A stretch of DNA of 64,000 nucleotides from Aporrectodea caliginosa. Lineage: Eukaryota > Annelida > Clitellata > Crassiclitellata > Lumbricidae. Numbering within the stretch: the first letter of the stretch is position 1; every line of letters begins with the position of its first letter. Below are positions 1 to 10,395 of this stretch, in pieces. The position numbers and the translations under genes are program-made. The notes beneath the pieces are model-generated. The model searched no databases. It was not told where the DNA came from and saw only the letters and a list, made by a program, of their open reading frames with translations. The stretch is taken from NCBI GenBank assembly GCA_020284085.1, contig JACEVL010000163.1:336001-400000 (forward strand). Direction: 5' to 3'.

Positions 1-829
1 ACAAATATTACGACCAATAAAAGGGGCGCAGCTAATTAATTATGCAAACTGCATACGTAATTAGCTGGTCGAACCCTGGATATGCTGTTGAGTCTGTCTC
101 CCGATTCCCGGGACGCGCGCGTTTATAGAAAGATCAAAGGTCATGCTGATCGGCGATGGATAGATGGCGCTCGAAGCAGACGACTCCGTTTCCCGCGCGC
201 GCCAAACGTGAGCAGATAAGAAGATCCGGTCTGCTTCTCAGACCCGATTCCGAGTCTTTGATGTGAGCCGCCGACCCTTTGTTCAAACGCCAGACGGACA
301 TAAAGGCGCTATATTAGTTTTCGAAACAGGCTTGTGTGAACTCTACTGATAAACATTACCAAACAATGGTGTATATATATATATATATACGTCTGTGTTT
401 TTAGAAAATTGAATATATATGTATGTACCCTGTCACGTAACCTGACCCTAACCGACTCTCACGACGCCCAAAATTACGGGAGAAAAATATATACATTATA
501 TATATGTATATACATTGTATAGATGTGTGTGCGCATAAAAGATCGCTAAATGACTTGCAACAGCATCAAGTAAGAGATGGATGATGTGGAAGAATGGATG
601 GATAATAGGATAAAGAGTGGGAAGCGGCGAAGACAAAGGATCTCCAGACAACAGAGACATAACAACGGAAGTTGTTCTGTAGGTCAAAGGCCGTAAAGGT
701 TACGCAATGTGCCTTCAACATAATTACATCAACATTCCTAAAACTACAATACAAGCGAAGACCGCTAACAGCAGTGATTTCATGCGACTATGGTAGTGGT
801 CAGGTCAAGTTAGCAGACGGGGAGTAGGG
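1..829. other. Anonymous sequence, no gene seen
   Basis: No reading frame with protein-like composition was found. Short TA-rich tracts occur near 368-388 and 490-520. The word GGCGCTATATTAG near 304-316 resembles the retroelement 3' signature found elsewhere in the window, but too little flanking sequence supports calling an element. Confidence 0.6.
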
Positions 830-1295
830 GAGCAGGAGGAGAAAGAGGAGGAGCAGGAAGATCAACAAGAGAAAGAGGAGGAGCAGGAGGAGGATAAAGA
901 GGCGGAGCAGGAGGAGGAGCAAGAAGATGAGCAAGAGAAATATGAGGAGCAGAAGGAGGAAAAAAGGAGGAGGACCAGGAGGAGGAAAAAGAGGAGGAGG
1001 AGGAGGAGCAGAAGCAGCAAGAAGATAAGCAAGAGAAAGAGTAGGAGCAGGAGGAGTAAAAAGAGGAGGACGTGCAGGAGGAGGAGGAGCTAGAGGAGCA
1101 GGAAGATGAGCAGGAGAAAGAGGAGGAGCAGGAGAAGGAAAAAGAGGAGGAGGCGCAGGAGGAGGAGCTAGAGGAGCAGGAAGATGAGCAGGAGAAAGAG
1201 GAGGAGCAGAAGAAGGAAAAAGAGGTGCTGGAGCAGGAGGAGAAGCAAGAGAAGGAGGAGCAGGAGAAAGAGGATGAGAGCAGGAAAAGAAGGAG
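830..1295 (+). repeat. Purine-rich (GAG/GGA/GCAG) degenerate tract
   Basis: About 465 bases of almost pure purine on the + strand, built from degenerate GAGGAG, GCAGGAG and AAGAG triplets. It gives long glutamate/lysine-rich frames on one strand and serine/leucine-rich frames on the other. These are repeat translations: composition is uniform, there is no start context, and all frames of the tract are open. Intermittent C and T show decay of an older triplet array. Confidence 0.9.
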
Positions 1296-1673
1296 ACTGA
1301 TTAGAACGTCACAGAGAGTGACAGAAATAGGGTCACACAGATGGAAACAGAGTAAACACTTTCTCGGATAGAGACAGACATACAGGCATACATACACACA
1401 GACAGACAGACAGACAGAAAGAGATGAATAGACAGCGAAGGCTATGACGGAAGATAAAGTAGACCAGACCCCGCGAGGTCCGTCCAAAACCAGACAGACA
1501 CCAGAAACGACCTTCAAGATAACATAAGGTATATATATAACGGAGGGGTATATACCTTGCAATCAACACCGTTTATCAAAGGCGCGGTCGTGGATGGGAC
1601 GGGGCGCCACCATCTGAGAAAGCGGGTGTGATCATGCCGCCTCCGCCGTTACTTAAAAGGCCATGCAGCTATG
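1296..1673. other. Anonymous sequence with a short ACAG tract
   Basis: A short degenerate ACAGACAG/ATAC tract lies near 1370-1420. The remainder is mixed sequence without supportable coding potential. Confidence 0.6.
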
Positions 1674-1923
1674 CAGTTAACAATGAGCATTGTGTCTGCG
1701 TAGGCAGTCGCATTTGTGTTCATGTCTTAACTAAAACTATGCGTGCTCCTGTATAAGCACAAAATGCATGCGTAACAACACCAACGCTTGCGCTACGCCC
1801 GCGCCACATTCTGTGCGAGAAAAAAAGCAGGCATCATACCATCGAAACGAACTGAATCACAAAAGTTTAAGTGACTCAGGCGTTTTCGTGACAATCACAG
1901 TCGTGTCTGCTCATTGTTAACTG
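1674..1923. mobile_element. Candidate 250-bp Tc1/mariner-type MITE
   Basis: Perfect 16-bp terminal inverted repeats: CAGTTAACAATGAGCA at 1674-1689 and its exact reverse complement at 1908-1923. The right end is followed by TA. The left end is preceded by TATG, so a TA duplication could be present only if the base pair next to the TIR has mutated. The CAGTT start plus TA is typical of Tc1/mariner ends. No transposase frame lies inside, so it would be non-autonomous. Family assignment is inference; the inverted repeat is directly visible. Confidence 0.5.
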
Positions 1924-2295
1924 TATAGGGCAACATGTAACCTAACACGGGGTAAGGTAAATGTTAATGTTACGTTTTCTATAACGGTCGTATGATCTAT
2001 GGTTCCGATCATGCTCATTTTTTGATGAGTCAATCGGTTGAGATTTTCACCAGCGCTGCCCGTTTTTATGGGTGCCATGCACACCATTTAAGGTCCATGT
2101 ACTTCACAGAGTCTACGGACTGTGCTAGTCCGAGATTTAAATCTCTGAAAAGCCACTATCCGTATGCGAGCCGGTATGCCCGAGCGCACAGAGGTGCATG
2201 GGACGAAGGATCTACCGATGTAGCCAGTGGGGCCTGTAGAGTTGGGTAGGACAGGTTAGGACAGGATAATAGGATAGGATGGGCTATTCATATCT
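1924..2295. other. Anonymous sequence, no gene seen
   Basis: Mixed composition without a convincing frame. A short degenerate GGATAGGACAGGTTA-like run lies at about 2245-2280. Confidence 0.6.
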
Positions 2296-2500
2296 TTCTC
2301 TCTGTCTGTCTGTCTGTCTGTCTGTCTGTATGTATGTATGTATGTATGTATGTATGTATGTATGTATGTATGTATGTATGTATGTATGTATGTATGTATG
2401 TATGTATGTATGTATGTATGTATGTATGTATGTATGTATGTATGTATGTATGTATGTATGTATGTATGTATGTATGTATGTCTGTATGTCTGTCTCTATC
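2296..2500. repeat. (CTGT)n-(ATGT)n tetranucleotide array
   Basis: A short CTGT run at 2300-2328 passes directly into about 38 ATGT units to roughly 2480, then back to CTGT/TCTG. All frames are open and encode repeats such as YVCM or THIH; none is a gene. Confidence 0.97.
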
Positions 2501-3408
2501 CGAGAAAGTGTTTACTCTATGTTCCATTCCGAGAAAGTGTTTACTCTATTTCCATTTTCATTTGAAAAGAAAACTATAGGTTTTCAGTTTTCTAGGATTT
2601 AGTTTTGTTTACTGTGTCCCGGAGAACGTAAACAGATATACCATGATGTTGAACATTGGCTTAGCTAGCTTTTCATGGGTCCGGGGGCGGGGGTCCCGCG
2701 TGGCTCCTGTAGCCTTGCGTTCTTATACGGTCTTACCAATATTGTTGTGGTCCTCATGGTCTCGTGTGTATGTCATCCGCCGCTTAGGCCCAATGTCTAA
2801 GCACGCCCTTTGTATAGGAAAGGGCGGTCAATAAAAATACTAAGTGGCATTGACTATAACCTAAATAGCCTACATATGTCATGATTCACAGGTAAGTCAT
2901 GTAATTCTGCAGCATCAGCAGCATCATAGTCACTGTGGCCAGTCTGGCCACTGACATAATTATTTACTGTCTGTACAGTTTGTTGTCGGTAACAATCCAG
3001 TTCCAGCAATTGTCGTTGCGGCGTCAGCCCTTAGTGACAATGAAACGAGATTTTTGACAGTTTCTTGATTCGGTTTCGCAAATTATACCACTTTAAATGT
3101 TTTGAAGTAATACTCGTATTACGTCTTGCAGACATAGTTTTTTTCATGCAGAACAGTCCAAACTTCAGCACTCGATAGTCAACAATCTCCTTATTTGAAT
3201 TATTTGACGTATAACGGCATAAGACTTTCATTTCGCTTATTCACTTCATTTTCTAAACTTAAAACTGTATTGATAACATTCTTTATTATCGCTCACATAC
3301 ACTGTAACGTCATCACGCAATGTGACCGTCGTGACTCGAGACGCAACAACTGTTATTATACTAAGTAAAGCTTCTTTCGGTCGCCACATATTCTGTTGAA
3401 ATTATATA
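2501..3408. other. Anonymous sequence, no gene seen
   Basis: The sequence GAGAAAGTGTTTACTCTATKTCC occurs twice in tandem near 2501-2560 as a short direct duplication. A run containing GGTCAATAAAAATAC near 2827 could be an old retroelement 3' end. No gene can be supported. Confidence 0.5.
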
Positions 3409-3560
3409 GAGGTGTCCCTACTTAGCGCGATCTTTGATCCCTTCAGGGTCTTCCCTTGTGTCATTCAACAATCCATACTTAAAAGTGCAATCTGATTTGT
3501 AATATTATTGTTTATTGTTGTTTGGCTACAAATAAACGATTGATTGATTGATTGATTGAT
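3409..3560 (+). mobile_element. Retroelement 3' end with (ATTG)n tail, copy 1
   Basis: Shares the stretch GTGTCCCTAcTTAGCG and the following GATC-rich bases with a reverse-strand copy at 41256-41400. Both end in an AATAAA-like signal followed by tandem ATTG (here GGCTACAAATAAACG, then about five ATTG units). A shared 3' UTR with a 4-base tail is characteristic of non-LTR retrotransposons or SINEs that use their machinery. No coding part remains, so the clade is unknown. Confidence 0.55.
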
Positions 3561-4075
3561 CATTTACAGGTATTGGCGCTCGCGAATAAGCTGGTTCCCA
3601 GCACTTAGCTTTCGAGTGGCGCTTTATAAGCTTGGAGTTTATAATTACGACATAATTAACTCAACATTTGTTTTAACTTCGCCACTGTTCGTTCTCTGAG
3701 AGTGTCAGTCCCAAGCCCGGATAAAGGAGGAGGGCGACGCTATTGATTTCTGTTATCACACAGTGTCGTTAAACTGAAACTACTACTACTAAACATTTGT
3801 TTCTAAAGGTCTTCTGCAGCATAGTTCACGCTTTCGATTTTAAATTGTGGGTCAGCCAGGTTGTTTACTTGGATGAAGTAGGGCGAAAGGTCATGCCCTC
3901 TGTCTGGAAGCACGTCTATTTATAGAAGCGCTTTTCTCTGGAGGTCTTTTCGCCACAGATGGTCAATTAGGGAAACGATTCAAATGCCTCGACATTTATA
4001 TAGCGCATCATCATTCAGGTCAATCATTTGTAGTCTCAAAATCACAATAAAATATCTTTTTACCTGTCTGTAGAT
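3561..4075. other. Anonymous sequence with LINE 3' signature
   Basis: TTTATATAGCGCATCATC at 3996-4013 matches the reverse-strand form of the recurring GGCGCTATATAAAT retroelement end, followed by a short ATC run. The sequence GTGGCGCTTTATAAG near 3616 is a weaker match. No gene is supported. Confidence 0.4.
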
Positions 4076-4205
4076 CCGCTGGTCTGTCTGTTTGTCTGTG
4101 TGCTTTCTATCTTCTCTGTATGTCTACCTTTGTGTTAGTAGGTCTGTGTGTCAGTATGACTGTGTCTTTGTCTTTCTGCTTTATCTAAAGTGGCTCGGTT
4201 TATTC

Positions 4206-4256
<51 letters not shown>

Positions 4257-4500
4257 AATTAGTTTGTCTATCTGCCGTTCTGCGTCACCGTCTATCTTCA
4301 TCAAGGCGTCTTGCATGAACTGTTGCAATGCTCTTGCTCTGTCTACCTCCCTTCCTCTCTTTCACTGTCTCTGTCTATCTGTCTCTCTCTGTCTCTCTGT
4401 TTCTCTTTACCTAGCTATCTCTCAGTCTTCCTCCTTCTGTGTGTGTGTGCCTGCCTCCCTCTCTCTGCTTGACTAGTCGCCTATCTGTCTTCGTCCCTCC
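4076..4500 (+). repeat. CTGT-rich degenerate array with a pure core
   Basis: A degenerate CTGTCTGT/CTCTGT region with about 13 perfect CTGT units at roughly 4206-4255. Frames through it give serine/leucine/cysteine runs and are not coding. Confidence 0.9.
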
Positions 4501-4574
4501 CCATGTGCGAACAAAGAACAGCAATGCTTGAGGTCAGCTTTTGAGTGAAATTCCTAATTTGTAATCAGTGTTGG

Positions 4575-4858
4575 TGAGGACGACCAGGAGGAAGAGGAGG
4601 AAGTAAAGGAGGAGAAGCAGGAGGAGGAGGAGGAGGAGGAGGAGGAGGAAGTGAAAGAGGAGGAAGAGGGAAGGAGGAGAAGGAGGAGAAGGAGGAGGAA
4701 GTGAAAGAGGAGAAGGAGGAGGAGGAGGAGAAAGAGGAGAAGGAGAAGGAGGAGGAGGAGGAGGAAGTGAAAGAGGAGGGGGAGGAAGAGGAGAAGGAAG
4801 TGAAAGAGGAGGAGGAGGAGGAGGAAGAGGAGGAGGAAGAGGAGGAGGAGAAGTGTCT
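4575..4858 (+). repeat. (GGA/GAA)n polypurine tract
   Basis: About 280 bases of GGAGGA, GAAGAG and GAAGTGAAAG units, nearly free of pyrimidines on the + strand. It yields poly-Ser or poly-Leu frames on the minus strand, which are artefacts. Such tracts can adopt triplex structures, but nothing here shows a function. Confidence 0.92.
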
Positions 4859-5039
4859 CTGTGGCTGACGTAATGGACGACATTCTGTCTCGACGACTAG
4901 GCCTATGACTAGCACGTCCATTTCAACCGACGACATGTCAACTGCTCTGACTCAGTGGCTGATCACTTCAAAGCGGGCCGCCTCTACCTCTCTCTTTGTC
5001 CTGTTCTTTGCCTCGTTCTGTCTCACTCTGTATCTGGCA

Positions 5040-5209
5040 GTCTTTCTCTCTCTCTCTCTCTTCCTCTGCTGTCGACGTCGTCATCTCGCTTTCTTATCTA
5101 CCAATCTGTATGGCTGTCCGTCAGTTACGATTTAGTCTGTTTCTTCTTGTCTCCCTCCTACTCTGTTTCCCAATTTCTCAGTTTTAAGTCTGTCTCTATT
5201 TGTTTCTTC

Positions 5210-5308
<99 letters not shown>

Positions 5309-5422
5309 CTCTCTCTCTCTCTCACTCTCTCTCTTTCTCTCTCTCTCTCACTCTCTCTCTCTCTGTCTCTCTCTCTCTCTGTCTGTCTCAGTCTTGTCTC
5401 TCTCTCTCTCTCTCTCTCTCAG
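5040..5422 (+). repeat. (CT)n dinucleotide array with decayed flanks
   Basis: A pure CT run of about 95 bases at 5211-5305 with interrupted CT/CTGT on both sides. The SLSLSL frames through it are repeat translations. Confidence 0.95.
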
Positions 5423-6520
5423 TTTTTCTCTGGATATGTAACTGTCTGTCTCTTATCCTTCCGCATTTTCTTCCTCTAACAACCGCAACACGAACACACC
5501 TCCACACAACCCCAACCACCACCGCCAGGCTGTGACCGCCGCCCCCGCCTCCACCACACCGTGGCTAGCCGCAACCACACCTTCAATCAATCCGTCACCT
5601 GAATTGTGGACCATTTGCTCTACAGGTCTCTCTCTGATGACCACGTTTGCAGGAAGAGCACTTGGCCCTGCGTGATCAAACCTACCTCCACCCAACCATC
5701 CAACACTACCCACCCCTCTGCCTTTAGCTCCTGGTCCTCGAGCGTTTTTCCTTCAAAGTTACCGCTCTCCCAGGGTTTGGCCCAGCCCTGCCTCTGGGAT
5801 ACACAGGTTAACTGGGTGACGTATGAGGTCAGCCTGTGCGTAAACAGGGCAGGACCTGTGCGACCCTGTAGGCGGTCAGCGCTGTGGTCAGCGGCCGTTA
5901 GCTTCTAGCTGGACGTGGGTAAGGTTACATTATACAATTAGTATGGAGAAAGAGAGACAGATGGACTGACTGGCAGACAAACACATAGATAGAAACATCC
6001 ACACAAACTAAGACGAACAACTTTACTAAACTAAAGACAAGTAGAGATGAACGGAGACAGAGGCGGGGGGGGGTGTCAGACGTTAAGGTCGGATTCGGGT
6101 CAGTGCCCGGTGTTTACGAGAATTATCTTAAGCAGCTGCTGAAAAATTCTATTTATAGGCAAATGGTCTTGTTTATCCACTTACGTGTTTACCACATCGG
6201 AAACCTTCCATGCCCTGACCCAAATTAACCCGAGAGCATGACCGACCTGATTAACTGCGAGGGTACGGCATCGTAACCAATTGCCACCAATAGCCAAAGA
6301 ATGGCATCACAATATATGAACTGATGAAGCGACAAAGAAATGTAAATTAACATAAGGTAAAGTAATACATTAAGTTCATTGAAGGAAATCGTCTTGGGAC
6401 TCGTATTAGGCTTTCACGTGGAACGAAACATCGACAGCAAAGACAGCACAAGCACACAGAAATAAAATAAAATAAATAAGACCAGTCAGTCACTTTATCG
6501 GTGTATTTTGGAGTGAGTTA
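5423..6520. other. Anonymous sequence, no gene seen
   Basis: A relatively C-rich stretch at 5470-5900 leaves open frames on both strands of 85-100 codons, but they are proline/threonine-rich, have no recognisable domain and look like chance. The rest is unique-looking sequence without features I can support. Confidence 0.5.
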
Positions 6521-6660
6521 GTGAATGAGTCGGTGGGTGAGTGAATGAGTCGGTGGGTGAGTGAGTGAGTGAGTGAGTGAGCGAGCGAGCGAGCGAGTGA
6601 GCGAGTGAGTGAGTGAGTGAATGAGTGAGTCTATTTCAGGCTGAGTGAGTGAGGGCGTGA
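6521..6660 (+). repeat. (GTGA)/(GCGA) tetranucleotide array
   Basis: Tandem GTGA units with a block of GCGA variants at about 6580-6605 and GTGG variants upstream, consistent with point mutations spread by slippage. Confidence 0.9.
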
Positions 6661-7230
6661 CTGCGTGGTCTGAGTGAGAAAGGAATGAAAGACCATCAAG
6701 TCAGTCTGACTCAATTAAACCAGTCAATCCAGCAAATCAATCTATCAATCCAATCAAACAATTCAATCAACCAATCAATGGGTCAATCAACCGATCAATC
6801 ACTCTCTCGGTCACTAACTGCAATCATTCATTCACACATTCACTCGACCAACCAACAAAACAACAAACTAAGCACACGAACAAACTAACCAACAGCCCAA
6901 CTATTACTGCAGCGGTGCCCACTGGCGAATGTGAACGAAATTGTTGCTATTCGTGCCCCTGTAATCTTGACTTGAACGGATTAGGGCAAAGGTATCGACT
7001 GATACACGCTGCACAATCCAATTTTGTAGGACGATGCGTGTACACTGTACTTTGTCATTCATCGGACCATCCTTCTGGAACAGTCTATCACTGAACAAAC
7101 GAAATATTTCACAACAGACAGCAAGAAACAGTATCAGCATATCGTCAGACTCACGTTCTTAGATCTATCAGAATGCCATGTTCAGCGCCCATGAGAGATT
7201 CTTCGAATGCGCTTTAAAAATAACTAGATC
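6661..7230. other. Anonymous sequence with AATC-rich start
   Basis: 6700-6800 is a degenerate CAATCAAT region. A 78-codon minus-strand frame at 6904-7140 has ordinary composition but no motif I recognise; it could be a retroelement remnant or chance. Confidence 0.4.
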
Positions 7231-7360
7231 CATTATCCATCCATCCATCGATCCATCCGTCCGTCCGTCCGTCCGTCCGTCCGTTCGTCCGTCAGTTCCG
7301 TCCGTCCGTCCGTCCGTCCGTCCGTCCATCCATCCATCCATCCATCCATGCATACACATA
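7231..7360 (+). repeat. (CCAT)/(CCGT) tetranucleotide array
   Basis: CCATCCAT units flank a central block of about 15 CCGTCCGT units (roughly 7258-7326), ending in CCAT and then ATAC units. The CCGT block inside CCAT looks like a variant that spread by slippage. Confidence 0.93.
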
Positions 7361-7511
7361 CATACATACATGCATACATGTATAGTTATTGTATGCACAT
7401 ATACATTGATACATACACACACAAACTGTGACTCCAGATAGCTCATGTTCTATCCAAGGCGATTTGTATTAATTCACTTTAACATAATTATATATATATA
7501 ATATATATATA

Positions 7512-8297
7512 CACTGTGCCCCATAAAAAAACACACCAAAAACTTTGTCATGAAACGCATGTAAGTCTAATGTTAAATAAGAAAAAGTAATGTTTCATTT
7601 AAGAAGATGTTCGAAGTGATGTCCCTTCGCTTGAACGCAGGCTCTCAGCCTTGGCCGCCACTGTTCAATAGCTTTGTCAATGACACTCTGCTTCAACTGT
7701 GCCCACACAACGATGAGGCGCTCCTTCAACTCGTCGATGTCCCGTATTGCTGTCTGGTAGACGCGTTCCTGTATTAGACCCCAAATTCTGTAGTCAACGG
7801 GATTGAGGTCTGGTGAGTTTGCTGGCCAGAGTTCCGGTCCAATGAAGCTTGGTGTTTCACGTCGCAGCAACGCAATGGTGTCCTTTGCGCGATGTGCTGG
7901 GGCGCTGTCCTGCTGGAGAATGAATAAGTCGCTTGACATCCCTCTGATCGCTGGCAACATCTGCTCCATCAACAGGATATTCCTGTAATATTCGCCGTTG
8001 ACCTTCACCCCAGGTTCCACGAAGAACAATTCCGTGCACCCGAGCTTCGAGACGGCGACGGAGACCATCAGTGAGCGGCTGAAAGTCGGGCGGGTCCGCA
8101 GTAGGCGATTGGCGTCAACGTTGCGCTTCAGTGTTGTCGTGGATACGTAGAGACGATCGTTCTGAGCGTTGATTGGAGGCGCCACTGTAAACAGCTTCTC
8201 GTCACTAAACCAGATGAAAGGGACTATATGCTCTGGAAACTTCCTAAGAAGTTGCTTGCATCGTTCCAGTTTTTTGGTGTGTTTTTTATGGGGCACA

Positions 8298-8300
<3 letters not shown>
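7512..8300 (-). mobile_element. Internally deleted DD37D mariner-like element
   Basis: A 789-bp element bounded by about 31-bp terminal inverted repeats starting CACTGTGCCCCATAAAAAA. The left TIR is 7512-7542 and the right is 8270-8300; they differ by one A in the A-run and one at the inner edge. The dinucleotide TA flanks both ends, the standard Tc1/mariner target duplication, and the element sits inside a TA microsatellite (7484-7511 and 8301-8331). Full-length relatives are usually about 1.3 kb, so roughly 0.5 kb encoding the DNA-binding N-terminus is missing. It needs transposase from elsewhere to move. Confidence 0.9.
7595..8296 (-). pseudogene. Tc1/mariner (maT-like) transposase, catalytic part only
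   Basis: An uninterrupted 233-codon minus-strand frame covers the DDE catalytic domain of a Tc1/mariner transposase. Visible motifs are WFSDEKLF (first Asp, residue 32), LQQDSAPAH (second Asp, 130) and SPDLNPVDY (third Asp, 168). Thirty-seven residues separate the last two, the spacing of the DD37D maT group. Family members are normally about 340 residues with a paired helix-turn-helix N-terminus; that part is absent. The frame opens with GTG inside the terminal repeat, so no proper start exists; the first in-frame ATG comes after the first catalytic Asp. The remaining frame has no stop or frameshift, so the copy is young. It could not encode an active enzyme alone. Confidence 0.9.
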
Positions 8301-8331
<31 letters not shown>

Positions 8332-8333
<2 letters not shown>

Positions 8334-8490
8334 TACTATCTTGCATAATAAGGCATACTTGGCAACTATCGCACGCTTTAACGAGTGCAACGAAACCAAA
8401 CTTTTTTTATTCCACATTTTTATTCAACCTCCCGCACTGGAATGCAGAACAAAGACTCGCCGATCTCTGTAAAGACTCACGAACTGAACA
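8332..8490. other. Anonymous sequence
   Basis: AT-rich flank of the mariner-like element with no feature I can support. Confidence 0.5.
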
Positions 8491-9122
8491 GATCTAATTA
8501 ATCGCTAATCGTCTTTATCAGTCGTCTTCAACCGTCTTATAAATTTGGGCGGTTGGTTAGTCGCAGTTAAAGCGCGCGATTAACGCCTTAAATTTTGGAG
8601 ACGATTATTGCGATTAAAAATTTTTAACGCGACTAAATATTTAATCGCAAACAGTTTTTGGACAGGAATTTACCAAACACTGTAATGCGTGAGGTACTGC
8701 CAAAGCCAAAAGGCTTTGGCGGAGATTGGGCTTATTTCACACAGTTGTGTTGGGCGAGATCGTAAGCAACCAAAGCACTATTATTGAAAAGGAATAGTCC
8801 ACTACCTACGAAATAATCTCTCAAAATATAAAATTCGCTTAAAGAAAAATATGCTATTCACTATTTATTGCTGTCTATAAGCAACATAAGCAGCGGGGCT
8901 TCGGTCCCTTTTGGGTTCTCCTATTGTTGTACCCTATGACGATTACTGTATTTATGCAACTGTTTATCGTTGTGCACAATAGCGTAAGCAATGAAAATTA
9001 TGGTAATGGTTACGATGAACAACAATGCTGCATTGTTACTCGCACGATCCGATTAATCGCAATATTATTCGAGATTTTTTAATCGCAAGATTAATCGTGA
9101 TAAAAATTTTAATCTGAATAAC
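8491..9122. mobile_element. Possible GATTAATCGC-rich interspersed repeat
   Basis: Both ends of this stretch are rich in GCGATTAA / TTAATCGC words in both orientations (for example at 8500-8512, 8575-8590, 8640-8655, 9048-9062 and 9083-9105). These palindromic words suggest subterminal repeats of a non-autonomous DNA element. I could not find a clean terminal repeat or target duplication, so boundaries and class are uncertain. Confidence 0.3.
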
Positions 9123-9129
9123 TGATTCA

Positions 9130-9355
9130 CCAGACATACATACAAACATACATACATACACCTATGCACATAAACACACATACATACATACATGCATTAC
9201 ATATATACATAATACTTTGTCTATGAATACATGCATTCATACATACATACATACATACATACATACATACATACATACATACATACATACATACATACAT
9301 ACATACATACATACATACATACATACATACATACATACATACATACATACATACA

Positions 9356-9388
<33 letters not shown>

Positions 9389-9435
9389 GATGTAGACATC
9401 CATATACATACATACATACATGTAGACTTGTAGAG
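9130..9435 (+). repeat. (CATA)n tetranucleotide array
   Basis: A perfect CATA run of about 37 units at 9237-9383, with degenerate CATA/CACA flanks on each side. Frames read YVCM on the minus strand and are not genes. Confidence 0.97.
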
Positions 9436-9520
9436 TAAACATGCACACATACAAACATTGGCCTACATATATGCATACTTCCGGAGCAGTACAGTCGTGG
9501 CTATTCATCATCAGTGGTAG

Positions 9521-9616
9521 GAAAAGAGGAGGAGGAGGAGTAGGAGGAGAAGGAGGAAAAGGAGGAGGAGTAGGAGAGGAGGAGGAGGAGGAGGAGGAAG
9601 AGGAGGAGGGGAGGAG
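9521..9616 (+). repeat. (GGA)n purine triplet array
   Basis: About 95 bases of GGAGGAGGA with a few T and A substitutions; polypurine on the + strand. Confidence 0.93.
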
Positions 9617-9845
9617 CGTGGCTGTTGCCCGAAGCTGTGCAGGTGCGCACATCTCCTCCAAGTGCGCATGTCAACAGGAAGCACATTCCCGAGGACAGGT
9701 GCACTACCACCAACGGATTCAACGGCCTCTGCTCTGCCTTGCCACCGCAATTTGATCCGATGACTATAATATTCAGCTATTCGGATACATACATGTATAT
9801 ATATATATATATATGAAAATATATATATATCAACATATCGTCTAT
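9617..9845. other. Anonymous sequence between triplet arrays
   Basis: Mixed sequence at 9617-9780, then TA-rich 9796-9845. No gene is supported. Confidence 0.5.
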
Positions 9846-10037
9846 ATATCGCAATCATCATCATCATCATCATCATCATATCATCATCATCATCGTCATC
9901 ATCATCATTATCATATCATCATCATATATATATCATCATCATTATCATCATTATCATCATCATATATCATCATCGTAAATATGTGTGTATGTCTAAGTGA
10001 TCAATATCAACATCGTCGTCTCATTCATCATCATCGC

Positions 10038-10076
<39 letters not shown>

Positions 10077-10395
10077 AATCATCATCATCATCATCATCAT
10101 CTATCATCATTGTTATCAGCAGTATACCAGTATAGTAATCGTAAACATCGATAAAATTGTCCTCATCATCGTGGTTGCATGATCATAATCATTATCATCG
10201 TCATCATCATTATCGTCGTTGTCATCATTATCATCATTATCATCACAATCATTATTACCGTCACAGTCGCTATTCTCATTATCATCATCGTCGCCATCAT
10301 CATCATCGTCGTCATCATTATAATCATCACCACCACCACCATCATTTGTCATCACAGAGGCCATTGTCATCGTCGTCATCATCGTCTTTTTCTAT
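9846..10395 (+). repeat. (ATC)n triplet array, long and variant-rich
   Basis: About 550 bases of ATCATC with interspersed GTC, ATT and ACC variants and a short unique island at 9976-10020. Histidine/isoleucine/aspartate repeat frames here are artefacts. Confidence 0.95.

Noticed and set aside
58..90. GGTTCGACC-like B box on the minus strand near position 70
   Set aside because: No A box at the right distance and no repeat body; probably chance.
2230..2285. Possible telomere-like GGATAGGA/GGTTAGGA repeat
   Set aside because: Irregular and too short; not TTAGGG.
5453..5908. Opposing 86- and 100-codon frames in C-rich DNA
   Set aside because: No motif, low-complexity composition, overlapping on both strands.
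7168..7446. Frames across the CCGT/CCAT array
   Set aside because: Microsatellite translations.
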